64,000 nucleotides of DNA from assembly GCA_024742765.1 (NCBI GenBank), contig JANSXT010000013.1, forward strand, positions 62,001-126,000, in the 5' to 3' direction. The stretch is from Phyllobacteriaceae bacterium. Lineage in GTDB: Bacteria > Pseudomonadota > Alphaproteobacteria > Rhizobiales > Rhizobiaceae. The position numbers and the translations under genes are program-made. Below the pieces are notes generated by a model. The model saw nothing but the letters and a program-made list of their open reading frames with translations. It searched no databases and had not been told where the DNA came from. Shown in pieces: positions 32,888-40,784 of the stretch. Each line of letters begins with the position of its first letter. Position 1 is the first letter of the stretch.

Positions 32888-33826
32888 ATGCATCCTTATG
32901 CTGCAAATATGCAGCACTCTGACTGGAACACCATTCGGGATTTTCTAGCGGTCGCGCGAGGTGGCAGCCTCAATCAGGCCGCCAACACACTGGGGGTCAA
33001 TGCAACCACCGTTGGCAGACGCGTAGAGGCGTTAGAGGCAGCCCTGGGTGTGCGCCTCTTCCAAAGAGCGCAAACAGGATTCGTTCTCACCGACGAAGGT
33101 CGCGATCTTGTCGATCGCGCCGAACAGGTTGAGGATGCCGCACTGGCTTTCGAGCGCCGTGCAGAACCGACTGACACGGTGAGCGGACATGTTCGCCTCG
33201 CAACAGCCGAGAACCTTGCCAACTTTATCATCCTGCCAGCGTTGAGTTCGCTGCGCAAAAAACACCCAAATCTGGTGGTTGAGGTCTTGACCGATATTCA
33301 ATCCGCCAACCTTCATCGACGGGAAGCGGACCTCGCGCTTCGATTAGTCCGTCCAACCCAGGGCAACGTCACGATCAAACGGTTGGGTGAAATGCGCTAT
33401 GGCCTCTACGCATCGTCCGAGTATCTCTCTCAACAGAGCGGTACTGAAGGTAGGAGCGATGCGGGCCGTCTTGATACGGATCAGTTCATCGCGTGGTCGG
33501 ATAGCTATCAGGACCTTCCGGCAGCAAAATGGGTTGAGCGAACCCTTCAGGGAAGAAGTCCGGCACTTGTCGTAACCAGTCTCTATGCACAGCTCGTCGC
33601 CGCGCGCGAGAGTCTTGGGATGGCGGTCTTGCCGTGCTTTTTGGCCGCGAGCGAACCGTCCCTGCATCACGTACCAAGCGAGGCGGATACCATCAAACAA
33701 GACCTATGGCTTGTCCTGCACTCGGATCTGGTCGCATCGGCCCGGGTGAGAGCGGTTGCTGACTTTGTGGAAGAGATCGTGAGCAACAGCATTGGGAAAC
33801 TTTCGAAATTCAGCGAGATACGTTAA
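32888..33826 (+). CDS. LysR-family transcriptional regulator divergent from the aldo/keto reductase
   Basis: A 312-residue LysR protein with the N-terminal helix-turn-helix [41 protein letters not shown] and an effector domain in two halves. The ATG eight codons later (MQHSDW) is an equally good start. Its HTH, with NATTVGRRV in place of the usual QPAVSRRI, is the type seen in LysR proteins that control reductase genes. Divergent placement with a 55-base shared promoter region implies it regulates the AKR/CMD operon. Confidence 0.92.
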   Translation: MHPYAANMQHSDWNTIRDFLAVARGGSLNQAANTLGVNATTVGRRVEALEAALGVRLFQRAQTGFVLTDEGRDLVDRAEQVEDAALAFERRAEPTDTVSGHVRLATAENLANFIILPALSSLRKKHPNLVVEVLTDIQSANLHRREADLALRLVRPTQGNVTIKRLGEMRYGLYASSEYLSQQSGTEGRSDAGRLDTDQFIAWSDSYQDLPAAKWVERTLQGRSPALVVTSLYAQLVAARESLGMAVLPCFLAASEPSLHHVPSEADTIKQDLWLVLHSDLVASARVRAVADFVEEIVSNSIGKLSKFSEIR

Positions 33827-34081
33827 GCAATAGTCTTCGGTATCGCCTGAGTTGCACCACGCCTGTCGAGGTTTTCGACCACTCAGTCGACTCGATAGCG
33901 ATATTTATTGCGTGTCGCGACTTTGTTTCTGGCAAATGCACCATAATAAACCGCCTTTAGACATCAGAGGTGACCTATTGACCAGATCATCATGGGCATT
34001 CATATTTGACGGTGGCGACCTGGGACGACCCGCGCCAACGACTTTATACTGAGGACGACCTCGCATGAAATGGAGGTTGTT

Positions 34082-34402
34082 GTGCCTTGGTTTTTTCTCT
34101 TGATCGCTGGACTGTTCGAAGTCGCTTTCGTTCTATTTCTCGAACGCGCGAGCACACGTAGCGATCTTGCGGCCGCGGCTGCAGCCGTAGTCTCGCTTCT
34201 GGTATCTGTTGGCCTCCTCGCAGCGGTAATGCGCGACATCCCTGTGCATGTCGCCTATCCCATATGGACCGGGATCGGGGTCGCAGGCGCTACACTCGGT
34301 GCGGCGTTCCTTCTCAATGACAAGGTGAGTTCGTACCAGCTTGCTGCAGTCGTCGTGATCTTTGGCGCCGTTTCCTACCTCCATTCGACAACGGGAAACT
34401 GA
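34082..34402 (+). CDS. Small multidrug resistance (SMR) family transporter
   Basis: A 106-residue protein with four membrane helices. The GTG at 34082 is preceded at 5 bases by GGAGG and starts the protein at MPWFFLLIAGLFEVAF, the normal family start; the ATG at 34070 lies upstream of that site. The glutamate in helix 1 (LFEVAF) that binds proton and drug, YPIWTGIGVAGA in helix 3 and the C-terminal GAVSYLHS fit the Gdx/SugE and Qac branch. It would act as a dimer exporting guanidinium-like or quaternary ammonium compounds. It is followed after 4 bases by an ACT-domain gene. Confidence 0.88.
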   Translation: MPWFFLLIAGLFEVAFVLFLERASTRSDLAAAAAAVVSLLVSVGLLAAVMRDIPVHVAYPIWTGIGVAGATLGAAFLLNDKVSSYQLAAVVVIFGAVSYLHSTTGN

Positions 34403-34406
34403 CGCC

Positions 34407-34832
34407 ATGGCCCTTCCAAGTAACAGCACTCCGGTCGCTGATCTTGAAACCTTGATGCGCAGCATGTCGCCAATGCTGGACGATCGCGTCTTCGTCTTCG
34501 CTCGAGTGGAGGCCGACATGATCGCGGCTCTCGCGCCGGAGGCCATAATGCTCTTTCGGGAAAAGGAGGGGATGACCGCCATTGTCGAAGCAGCAACCGC
34601 GCAGACGCATGGTTTGCACGCCGAATTCCGGTGCCGGATGATCACCCTGCACGTCCATTCTGCGCTGGACGCGGTTGGTTTCCTCGCCGGGGTCCTGCCA
34701 CAGCTCGCGCAAGCCGGAATGGGTGTGAACCCCGTTTCCGCCTTCTTCCACGATCACCTTTTCATCCCCGAAGACAGGGCGCAGGATGCCATAGGCTTAC
34801 TTCGAGCCTTATCCGAGGCGGGCGACGCCTAG
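34407..34832 (+). CDS. ACT-domain (DUF2241-type) protein
   Basis: A 141-residue protein from the ATG at 34407, 4 bases after the SMR stop. It has an N-terminal ACT-like region LMRSMSPMLDDRVFVFARVEA and a second one FRCRMITLHVHSALDAVGFLAGVLPQLAQAGMGVNPVSAFFHDHLFIPEDRAQDA. This matches the small two-domain ACT proteins annotated DUF2241, which are thought to bind amino acids and regulate partners. Its coupling to an exporter suggests a role in export control, but that is inference. Confidence 0.75.
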   Translation: MALPSNSTPVADLETLMRSMSPMLDDRVFVFARVEADMIAALAPEAIMLFREKEGMTAIVEAATAQTHGLHAEFRCRMITLHVHSALDAVGFLAGVLPQLAQAGMGVNPVSAFFHDHLFIPEDRAQDAIGLLRALSEAGDA

Positions 34833-35070
34833 CCCGGTTTACCAGTCTCGGCGGCACGGCATCGAATAATGAGGAACGCAGCTAAGACCAACCATTCTAG
34901 CTCACTCAACAGCACCATGTCATAGCTCTTCGATCAACCTGACCACCTGCGCCGGCCTGAGCGTCCGATACTTGGTCACGAGAGATTCGAGCCGACAGGG
35001 ATAGCGTGCCGGAAGGGGTCAAAGGACGTTTCAGCGTATCCGAGTGAGCCGATTGCTTCCGAAAAATGAC

Positions 35071-35091
35071 CACGTAAGCACCGCGTAAGCA
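35071..35091 (-). repeat. Inverted copy of the doubled GTGCTTACG motif
   Basis: The minus strand reads GTGCTTACG twice with 12-base spacing, matching 19124-19144 at 19 of 21 positions but in the opposite orientation. A looser third GTGCTTA lies at 35121-35127. Inverted arm-type repeats at two ends are what a former island boundary would leave. Confidence 0.5.
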
Positions 35092-35143
35092 CGATTTCTC
35101 GAAAGGCGTAATTCTCTAAGGTGCTTATTTTATGAGGGATTTT

Positions 35144-35233
35144 GGCGCACCTAGACGGAGAAAGTTCGAACACTCTCTTCGCTGCGCTTGAAGAATGGGA
35201 ACGTCATCTCGCATCTTTAGACTCTAAGAGTCT
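35144..35233. other. Candidate oriT of the mob module
   Basis: On the minus strand TAGGTGCGCC (35153-35144) resembles the nic-region consensus of MOBQ/IncQ-type plasmids (TAAGTGCGCCCT), though imperfectly. Downstream lie two palindromes, GTTCGAAC and AGACTCT-A-AGAGTCT, the latter ending 8 bases before mobC. Position just upstream of mobC and the relaxase is the usual place for oriT. Confidence 0.35.
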
Positions 35234-35241
35234 GAGGTGCG

Positions 35242-35673
35242 ATGATGACACATTCGCGCCTTGATTTCAATGAGATAGCGGCTTCTGAGGCTGAAACGCC
35301 GAAGAAATATCCGCCGCCGTTTTCGCTGCGCCTGACGCATGAAGAGCGGGCGCAGTTGGAAGCGGAAGCCAATGGCAAGCCGTTGGGGGCCTACATCCGC
35401 GAACGGTTGCTCGGCGATGATGCTGCGCCGCGCAAGCGGGCTGGCAACAGCCCGGTGAAGGACAAGGAAGCGTTGGGGCGGGTTGTCGGTGCGCTGGGCA
35501 CGTCGCGACTGTCTGCCAATCTGAACCAATTGGCCAAGGCGGTGAACACCGGGTCGTTGCCTGTGACACCCGAAACCGAAGCCGAGTTGGCCGAAGCCTG
35601 CCGCGAAATTGCGGACATGCGGGCTGATTTGCTGCGGGCGCTTGGTAAGTCGCCGGGGGATGGGCCGTCGTGA
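35242..35673 (+). CDS. mobC: MobC-like mobilization protein
   Basis: A 143-residue protein. The segment PPPFSLRLTHEERAQLEAEANGKPLGAYIRERLLG is the ribbon-helix-helix-like start of MobC proteins, and GTSRLSANLNQLAKAVNTGSLPVTPETEAEL is the conserved MobC core. MobC helps open DNA at oriT and positions the relaxase. Two adjacent ATGs (35242 and 35245) are possible starts. It overlaps the relaxase gene by 4 bases (GTGA). Confidence 0.85.
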   Translation: MMTHSRLDFNEIAASEAETPKKYPPPFSLRLTHEERAQLEAEANGKPLGAYIRERLLGDDAAPRKRAGNSPVKDKEALGRVVGALGTSRLSANLNQLAKAVNTGSLPVTPETEAELAEACREIADMRADLLRALGKSPGDGPS

Positions 35674-36980
35674 TCCTCAAGGCGAAAGAGCGCGGGAATG
35701 GGGCGCAACTGGCGCGGTATCTGCTGACGATGGGCGACAATGATCATGTCGAACTGCATGAGGTGCGTGGGTTTATCAGTGACGATTTGACGGGAGCATT
35801 TCAGGAAGCCGACGCCATTGCTCTTGGCACGCGCTGTCAGAAGCATCTGTTCTCGATGAGCCTGAACCCGCCGGAAGGCGCGGACGCGGACATCGAGACT
35901 TTCGAAAATGCCATTGAACAAATCGAGCAGAAACTCGGTCTGGACGGCCAGCCGCGCGCCATCGTCTTCCACGAAAAGGACGGACGGCGGCACGCGCATG
36001 CGGTGTGGTCGCGGATTGATAGCGAGCGGATGCGGGCGATCAATCTGCCTTTCTACAAGGAACGGCTGCGCGAGGTGTCGCGGGAACTGTTTCTTGAAAA
36101 TGGCTGGGACATGCCGCGCGGGTTGGAAGACCGCCGTTTGCGCGATCCGTCGAACTTCACGCACGAAGAATGGCAACAGGCGCGGCGGGCGGGATTGGAT
36201 GCCAAGGAACTGAAAGCGGTGTTCCGCAAGGCTTGGGAGTCTTCGGACAACCGGGCGGCTTTTGAGCAGGCGCTCAAGGAACGCGGGTTTCGGCTGGCGA
36301 AGGGTGATCGGCGCGGCTTCGTCGCTGTCGATTATCGCGGTGAAGTCTATTCTGTTGCCCGCTATGCCAGCGTTAAAGCCAAAGACGTGCAAGCGCGGCT
36401 GGGCGATCCCGGCGATCTGCCGTCGGTCGATCAGGTCAAGGCTGATATCGCCGACCGCATGACGGCGAAGATCGAGTCCTTCATCAAACAGGCTGAACGC
36501 GATGCGGCGAAACGGCTAGCGCAAAACAAGCTGCTGAAAGCGGAAATCGTTGCCCGTCATACGACAGAACGCCAACAACTCACGGAAAAGCAGGACGCCC
36601 GCTGGCAAGCCGAAACACTGGCCCGAGCCGCCCGTCTGCCAAAAGGCATGTCAGGTATCTGGCACCGCCTGACTGGACGCTATGGCAAAGTCAGGGCGCA
36701 GAACGAGCTTGAAGCACTGGAAGCCCTACGGCGCGACCGGGCGGAAAAGGATGACCTGATCGTTCGCCAATTGGATCAACGGCAAGCGCTGCAACAGGAA
36801 ATCGCAATCCAGCGCGAGGCGGCGCAATCCGAACTGCTGCAACTGCGCGAGGATGTGGCGCGGTATATGGACGCGGAACAGCCGGAGCACACGCGGAAGC
36901 AAGGACATGACCGCGATGGTGACGATGACGGGCCGACGCGAACGCCCCGCAACCGTCGCGGGCCAAGCTTTGAATTCTAG
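35670..36980 (+). CDS. Relaxase/mobilization nuclease
   Basis: A 436-residue relaxase starting at GTG 35670, coupled to mobC. The N-terminal nuclease domain carries LFSMSLNPPEGA and the metal-binding histidine motif FHEKDGRRHAHAVWSRID (about 108-125), and the accessory NLPFYKERLREVSRELF. After about residue 245 comes a long charged coiled-coil-like region (AKIESFIKQAERDAAKRL, RRDRAEKDDLIVRQLDQRQ), ending in a basic disordered tail. It nicks oriT and leads the strand into a recipient, using a type IV channel from elsewhere because the local trb genes are broken. The gene looks intact. Confidence 0.88.
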   Translation: MILKAKERGNGAQLARYLLTMGDNDHVELHEVRGFISDDLTGAFQEADAIALGTRCQKHLFSMSLNPPEGADADIETFENAIEQIEQKLGLDGQPRAIVFHEKDGRRHAHAVWSRIDSERMRAINLPFYKERLREVSRELFLENGWDMPRGLEDRRLRDPSNFTHEEWQQARRAGLDAKELKAVFRKAWESSDNRAAFEQALKERGFRLAKGDRRGFVAVDYRGEVYSVARYASVKAKDVQARLGDPGDLPSVDQVKADIADRMTAKIESFIKQAERDAAKRLAQNKLLKAEIVARHTTERQQLTEKQDARWQAETLARAARLPKGMSGIWHRLTGRYGKVRAQNELEALEALRRDRAEKDDLIVRQLDQRQALQQEIAIQREAAQSELLQLREDVARYMDAEQPEHTRKQGHDRDGDDDGPTRTPRNRRGPSFEF

Positions 36981-37185
36981 ATCGCTGATTTTGTAGCTGC
37001 CGTAACAGGCGGCTGCACTTGTCGCATTCCCGCTTCAAATCTCAAGGCGGGCTTTATCGCCTTCACCTTGTCATTTCAAAAACACCCCAACCCATCAGGG
37101 GCCTTCATTGGCCGATGATGATGTGCGCGCGGGCCGAAAGGCCCTGAACGGTTCGGGGCCTCCTTGAAACGAAAAGGAGAACACA

Positions 37186-37365
37186 ATGAAACTCGTCTCA
37201 AGATTTGAAGCGGCAACCCTAAGCACCGCCACCCTCTACGGCCTCCGCAAAGAAGCCTTCATTGCCTTCATAGGCGCCCCCCGCGACAGCCACGCGCAGC
37301 GCACCGCACTGGCTTCAATGCGGAACATCGAAGCGGAACTGGCGGTGCGGCCGTCCGGCTTCTAA
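37186..37365 (+). CDS. Small hypothetical protein of the mob module
   Basis: A 59-residue reading frame with an AAAGGAGA ribosome binding site 7 bases before the ATG. It begins MKLVSRFEAATLSTATLYG and has an IAFIGAPRDSHAQRTALASMRNIEAEL helical part. Similar tiny proteins occur downstream of relaxases in alphaproteobacterial mobile elements, as I recall, but no function is known. Confidence 0.6.
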   Translation: MKLVSRFEAATLSTATLYGLRKEAFIAFIGAPRDSHAQRTALASMRNIEAELAVRPSGF

Positions 37366-37538
37366 CTCTTCGCGACTGGCCGCACGCGGCCAGTCGCGAT
37401 TCAAAATCCAGATATGTGGAATCATATTTGAAGCTTAGATAATTGCGATAAAGCCAAGAAAGATGAAATAATGTTTCCTTCTTTGCGTTTCAGAAAATAT
37501 TTCTACTAATACGTAATTAGATATTATATATTTTTATA

Positions 37539-37772
37539 ATGAAAATTAACTGTAAATTTAATACAAAGAGCGGGTGGAGTGGAATCTTATTTGCCAATTT
37601 ATGCTGCCTTTCAGCGAATTTGGGTATGATGTACTCAGATGCGGTCAACATTAGTCCGCATTTCAATCTCGTCTTGTCGGCAGTTAGCGGACTAGGAGCG
37701 CTTGTCGCAATATCGGGTTGCATGCAAGCAGAATCGCGTTCCGAGAAACCGCCCAAAGAACCAACCATTTAA
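37539..37772 (+). CDS. Hypothetical small membrane-associated protein
   Basis: A 77-residue frame in an AT-rich stretch unlike the rest of the window. It has a hydrophobic segment (FNLVLSAVSGLGALVAISGCMQ) followed by a charged tail. There is no clear ribosome binding site before the ATG. It may be a real orphan gene of foreign origin or a chance frame in low-GC DNA. Confidence 0.35.
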   Translation: MKINCKFNTKSGWSGILFANLCCLSANLGMMYSDAVNISPHFNLVLSAVSGLGALVAISGCMQAESRSEKPPKEPTI

Positions 37773-37891
37773 CCTACCAACGCTTGCTACACCTCAATCT
37801 CGTTTGTCTAAATCGCAGTACGAACCGGGTTCTCGTCAGGATGCTTTAAATGCTACATGTGATAGTGACGATTCAGCCCAAGTGACTTGCA

Positions 37892-38827
37892 ATGTTGTTC
37901 CGTTTGAAAGCTCTGCGACGTTCTGTGGTCGTGCTGATTTGCTGTTTAGGCGTCTGTGTTGGATTGTTGGCACAATACGTCTACACGAACAAATTTGAAC
38001 AGTTTCTTGTTCAGAAGCCGTCGGAAAATTTAACGAGAGGGCGCATCGTCGTTGATGCCCAAGAAAAGGTCTTTGTCGAACCGGGGCGCGATCTTGATGA
38101 CTCATGGCGTCAGTTGTTGGAGCCTTTTTATTTGCCAAACGTCGACCCATGGGAGGGGGAAATTGCTTCCTCATGGAACACAGGTCAATTTCTAGTTGAT
38201 TGGGATGCCCCCGATTATGTTGTTGAAAACAACTCGATAGAATTTACAACGACGGTAACAATTTGGAGGGGTGGCTTTTCCTCTGGAAATTATCGAGCAT
38301 ATCTTACTGGTAGTCGGGAATTCTCTATTGTATCGCTTCAACCATGTGAAGGGAATGCAATATCAAACGGCGCGTGCATCACGCTACATGACGTGCAAAA
38401 CCAACTGACTTTCAAATGGCTACTGGGCGCGGATGAACCTGGTTCTGGATTCATCTTTGTCCGCCTTGAGGTTCCGCGCATTAATCATTTTGGAAGTGTC
38501 TTGGCCGAGCCCGGCGTTTATTCGGATAGCGACACTGATCCCAAACTGAGAACGACTCTTAGCCTATCTTTCGACGGCAAAACGGAAGCAATCGATCCAA
38601 ACCAGTTCTCGTCAATTGAGGTTGATGGCGCTATCGTCGATGCTTATGCATCAACTGTTCGGATTCCGCTTTCAATTAAGGACGGTTTGCATCTTTCCCA
38701 AGATCAAAGCACGCTAGTACAGTTTATAATCGCTGCACTTACGGCAATTGGTACCATTATGGCTGCGCTGGCTGCCATACTTAACATTGAGTGGATTGGA
38801 AATATATTTCGTGTTTCAGAGGACTGA
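37892..38827 (+). CDS. Hypothetical two-helix membrane protein, AT-rich orphan
   Basis: A 311-residue protein that I do not recognise. An N-terminal membrane helix (VVVLICCLGVCVGLLAQYVY) is followed by a large extracytoplasmic domain rich in beta-like runs (DYVVENNSIEFTTTVTIWRGGF, FKWLLGADEPGSGFIFVRLEV) with two cysteines around residue 150-160. A C-terminal helix (LVQFIIAALTAIGTIMAALAAILNI) ends the protein. Codon use and composition are visibly more AT-rich than the flanking DNA, indicating separate acquisition. It sits at the edge of the island just before the prophage. Confidence 0.7.
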   Translation: MLFRLKALRRSVVVLICCLGVCVGLLAQYVYTNKFEQFLVQKPSENLTRGRIVVDAQEKVFVEPGRDLDDSWRQLLEPFYLPNVDPWEGEIASSWNTGQFLVDWDAPDYVVENNSIEFTTTVTIWRGGFSSGNYRAYLTGSREFSIVSLQPCEGNAISNGACITLHDVQNQLTFKWLLGADEPGSGFIFVRLEVPRINHFGSVLAEPGVYSDSDTDPKLRTTLSLSFDGKTEAIDPNQFSSIEVDGAIVDAYASTVRIPLSIKDGLHLSQDQSTLVQFIIAALTAIGTIMAALAAILNIEWIGNIFRVSED

Positions 38828-39424
38828 TGATTTTCTTTGGAATTTTCATCAATCAATACTGAAAATAGTAATCGATTAACACACGACTGTTTGGCTGCAT
38901 CGCTCGTAACCGATGTTAGTTTAGTTTGGAAATCCTCGGCCCGACCGCCCTTTAGACCGCCGCGAATGTAGGTTTACACCGGGTTTGACACTGTCCGGGA
39001 TTAGTCGGGATTAAGCGGGAAGAGCCGAAATCTGTCGCGAAAACATGGCGTTGGGAGAAGTTCAGCGACGTTGGCGGAGATGGTTGGTTTTGCACGCGGT
39101 TTGCAGGGAATGGCGCCAAACGGGCCTGTGCGGCGGAGAGCGGCAAAGCTTTTCAAAACACCTTCCAAAGCGTCAGTTCACAAGCGACGAAAGACCGTCC
39201 AACTCATTGACGAAAAACGGCTTTGAGATTTGGAGGCTGGCTTTCTAGGGCCATCGCAAGGCGCTGCGGATCAAGGCCGAACAGCAAACCGACGCTGGAA
39301 CGCGGGGCCAACGTCAGTTGCTAACCGGGACTTCGGCAGACGAAGAGCAATGAAAACAACAGCATAGAAGTTCCACCGTAGCCAACGGTTCGTCGAAATC
39401 CCAACTGCTGACGCTGGAACTCTG
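38828..39424. other. Prophage left-end control region
   Basis: About 600 bases without a supported gene. The first 160 bases belong to AT-rich island DNA. From about 38988 the sequence carries CGGGATTA direct repeats (38999-39016), then the repeated TTCCA-GCGTCAGTT-like elements listed separately. Short open frames here overlap the repeats and have no ribosome binding sites. This is the expected place for attL sites of a Mu-like phage. Confidence 0.6.
39162..39422. repeat. Four inverted and direct copies of a putative transposase-binding site
   Basis: Related elements lie at 39162-39192 (plus), 39273-39305 (minus), 39304-39336 (plus) and 39389-39422 (minus). They share a core like TTCCA-GCGTCAGTT. 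Copies 1 and 4 also share a downstream CGACGAA. Copies 2 and 3 abut head-to-head, so GCAAACCGACGCTGG faces CCAACGTCAGTTGC. A fifth looser copy may lie at 39369-39402. In Mu, MuA binds three such sites at each end. Confidence 0.6.
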
Positions 39425-40225
39425 CTAGCGCTGCAGGTGCTGCCGCAGCGGTGCGATCGCCCGCAACACCTTGGCGTGAACGTGCATCTTCTCGTCGGCC
39501 ATTTCGCGGCTGATGGTCTGAGTCCGGTAGGCGGGATTATCGGAGATCACCTCGACCGATCCGTCGTTCAGATCGAGTGCCAAGCGCTTCAGGAAGACGT
39601 CGCCCTCATAGGTGAAGACAAAAACGCCGCCAGCGTTGATGTCCTCGCGCGTGACATCGAAGCTGACGATCAGCAGGTCTCCGTCCTGGATGGTGTCGGC
39701 CATGCTGTCGCCGCGCCCCTCTACGATGCCTAGTCGCGCCCCAGCGGGCGCAATGGAGGACAGCCAGCTGCGGCTAACGATCATGTAATCGGCGACGTCC
39801 TCGGCAATCGTCGCCGCGCCATCGCCAGCGGAGGCCTGCACCGCATAACGCGGGATCGAAACCCTTTCGCCAGCCGGTTCTGCCGCCAATGCTTTTGCAA
39901 CGGAAGTTCGGCTCGCCTCCAATTGCTTCACCAGGCCCAATTTTTCGGCGTCAAACGCCCCGGCCACGTCCTTTGCCCGGGCTGCCAACAATCGCATGTA
40001 TTCAAGGCTCTTTGGCTGGGTCCTGCCAGCACGATAATTGTCGATGCTGGTGGCATTGACCTGCATCACTTCCGCAGCGGCTTTTCGCCCCCCAACCCAC
40101 TCAACTGCCTCCGTGATGTTGGCCGCCAACTGAGCCGCGTCGTTGTCCAATTCCGCCCAAAAAGGTCGAAATTTTTCTACTGCTCTGTCAACGGCTTGCT
40201 GCTTTTGGTCTATTTTTTTTGCCAT
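39425..40225 (-). CDS. Phage repressor with S24 (LexA/CI-type) peptidase domain
   Basis: A 266-residue repressor. I chose the ATG at 40225 (MAKKIDQKQQ); the longer frame runs into the operator. An N-terminal HTH region (AAAEVMQVNATSIDNYRAGRTQPKSLEYM) is followed by a self-cleavage linker and the S24 catalytic domain with the serine in GRGDSMADTIQDGDLLIV and the lysine in EGDVFLKRL. Mu itself uses a different repressor, but many alphaproteobacterial Mu-like phages carry this SOS-sensitive type. It is transcribed away from the early genes across the operator at 40238. Confidence 0.88.
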   Translation of the reverse strand: MAKKIDQKQQAVDRAVEKFRPFWAELDNDAAQLAANITEAVEWVGGRKAAAEVMQVNATSIDNYRAGRTQPKSLEYMRLLAARAKDVAGAFDAEKLGLVKQLEASRTSVAKALAAEPAGERVSIPRYAVQASAGDGAATIAEDVADYMIVSRSWLSSIAPAGARLGIVEGRGDSMADTIQDGDLLIVSFDVTREDINAGGVFVFTYEGDVFLKRLALDLNDGSVEVISDNPAYRTQTISREMADEKMHVHAKVLRAIAPLRQHLQR

Positions 40226-40230
40226 ATTGA

Positions 40231-40260
40231 TTGACAAGTCGATATTTTTCGACCCTATTC
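40231..40260 (+). promoter_or_regulatory. Early promoter with embedded repressor operator
   Basis: TTGACA at 40231-40236 could serve as a -35 box for rightward early transcription, with CTATTC near 40255-40260 as a weak -10. The spacer is the palindrome GTCGATATTTTTCGAC (40238-40253), so repressor bound there would block the promoter. A related GTCGAAATTTTTCTAC half-copy occurs inside the repressor gene near 40166-40181. Confidence 0.6.
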
Positions 40261-40329
40261 CCTCAAAAGCGGGTTCCCCGCGCACACCAATGGCGCTGCA
40301 ACGCCATCGTCACCAACCGAGCGAGCACT

Positions 40330-40650
40330 ATGACCCGCCCATCGCCGAAGGCCAATCCCGTATTCGACCGCGTCGCCGAGGCACGCGCCATCAAGGCCAA
40401 GGTCGTTCAGGCCGGCTTGTCGTTCGCCCAGATCGATCGAACCTTCAAACTCTCCGCCGGTACCGCGCGGCAGGCGCTGCGCGAACCGAACCCTGCCGGC
40501 GAGCGTGCGATCGCCGCTGCTCTCGGAACCAAGCCACATTTCCTTTGGCCGAGCCGCTATCGCCCGTCCGGTCAGCGACGATCGCAACTGGATTGGAACA
40601 AAATCCGGCTCACCGGGTCCACTCCAAAGCGCGCAGGGGCGCAGACCTGA
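40330..40650 (+). CDS. ner: Ner-like DNA-binding regulator
   Basis: A 106-residue protein from the ATG at 40330. The segment IKAKVVQAGLSFAQIDRTFKLSAGTARQALREPNPAGERAIAAALGTKPHFLWPSRY is the Ner/Nlp/SfsB winged HTH, ending in the conserved IWPSRY-like motif (here LWPSRY). Ner in Mu dampens early and repressor transcription as the lytic cycle starts. It is the first gene of the rightward early operon. Confidence 0.9.
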   Translation: MTRPSPKANPVFDRVAEARAIKAKVVQAGLSFAQIDRTFKLSAGTARQALREPNPAGERAIAAALGTKPHFLWPSRYRPSGQRRSQLDWNKIRLTGSTPKRAGAQT

Positions 40651-40778
40651 TGGCGGTCAATCCCTTCACGCGGTGCGGACATCGCGCCGATCCGTCCATC
40701 GACGCGCTGGTTGCAGGCGTTTCAGCTTTTGCCGTTCTGATCGGTGTGCTGGCGCTGTTCGCCCAAATCGTGGGGTGA
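40650..40778 (+). CDS. Small phage membrane protein
   Basis: A 42-residue frame coupled to ner by TGATG. It begins MAVNPFTRCGHRADPS and has one membrane helix (VAGVSAFAVLIGVLALFAQI). It is too short for a family call; the coupling and helix suggest it is translated. Confidence 0.5.
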   Translation: MAVNPFTRCGHRADPSIDALVAGVSAFAVLIGVLALFAQIVG

Positions 40779-40784
40779 CCGATC

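Larger units (their letters stand above)
34833..35241. other. Non-coding region with repeats between the ACT gene and mobC
   Basis: About 400 bases without a credible gene. It contains the inverted GTGCTTACG pair (35071-35091), a GTTCGAAC palindrome (35164-35171), the AGACTCT palindrome (35219-35233) and a candidate nic-like sequence on the minus strand (35153-35144). It probably holds the origin of transfer of the mob module. Confidence 0.55.
18949..38990. mobile_element. Decayed integrative island inserted at tRNA-Arg(CCG); right end not located
   Basis: The left boundary is set by a 3' tRNA fragment beside a tyrosine recombinase. Inside are a methyltransferase/GHKL cassette, IS5 remnant, HipBA, broken trb genes, an intact-looking mobC/relaxase pair and AT-rich orphan genes, a typical mixture for an integrative mobilizable element that has lost its own conjugation machinery. 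No second copy of the tRNA-Arg sequence is visible in the window, so the true right end is probably beyond 64000, with the Mu-like prophage nested inside, or has been deleted. The end coordinate given is only where the prophage begins. Confidence 0.65.

Noticed and set aside
34971-35010. tRNA-like T-arm segment (GGCTCGAATC...GTGACCA on the minus strand)
   Set aside because: Flanking bases do not form T-stem or acceptor pairs, and no anticodon arm can be drawn, so it is not a tRNA or a convincing second attachment site.
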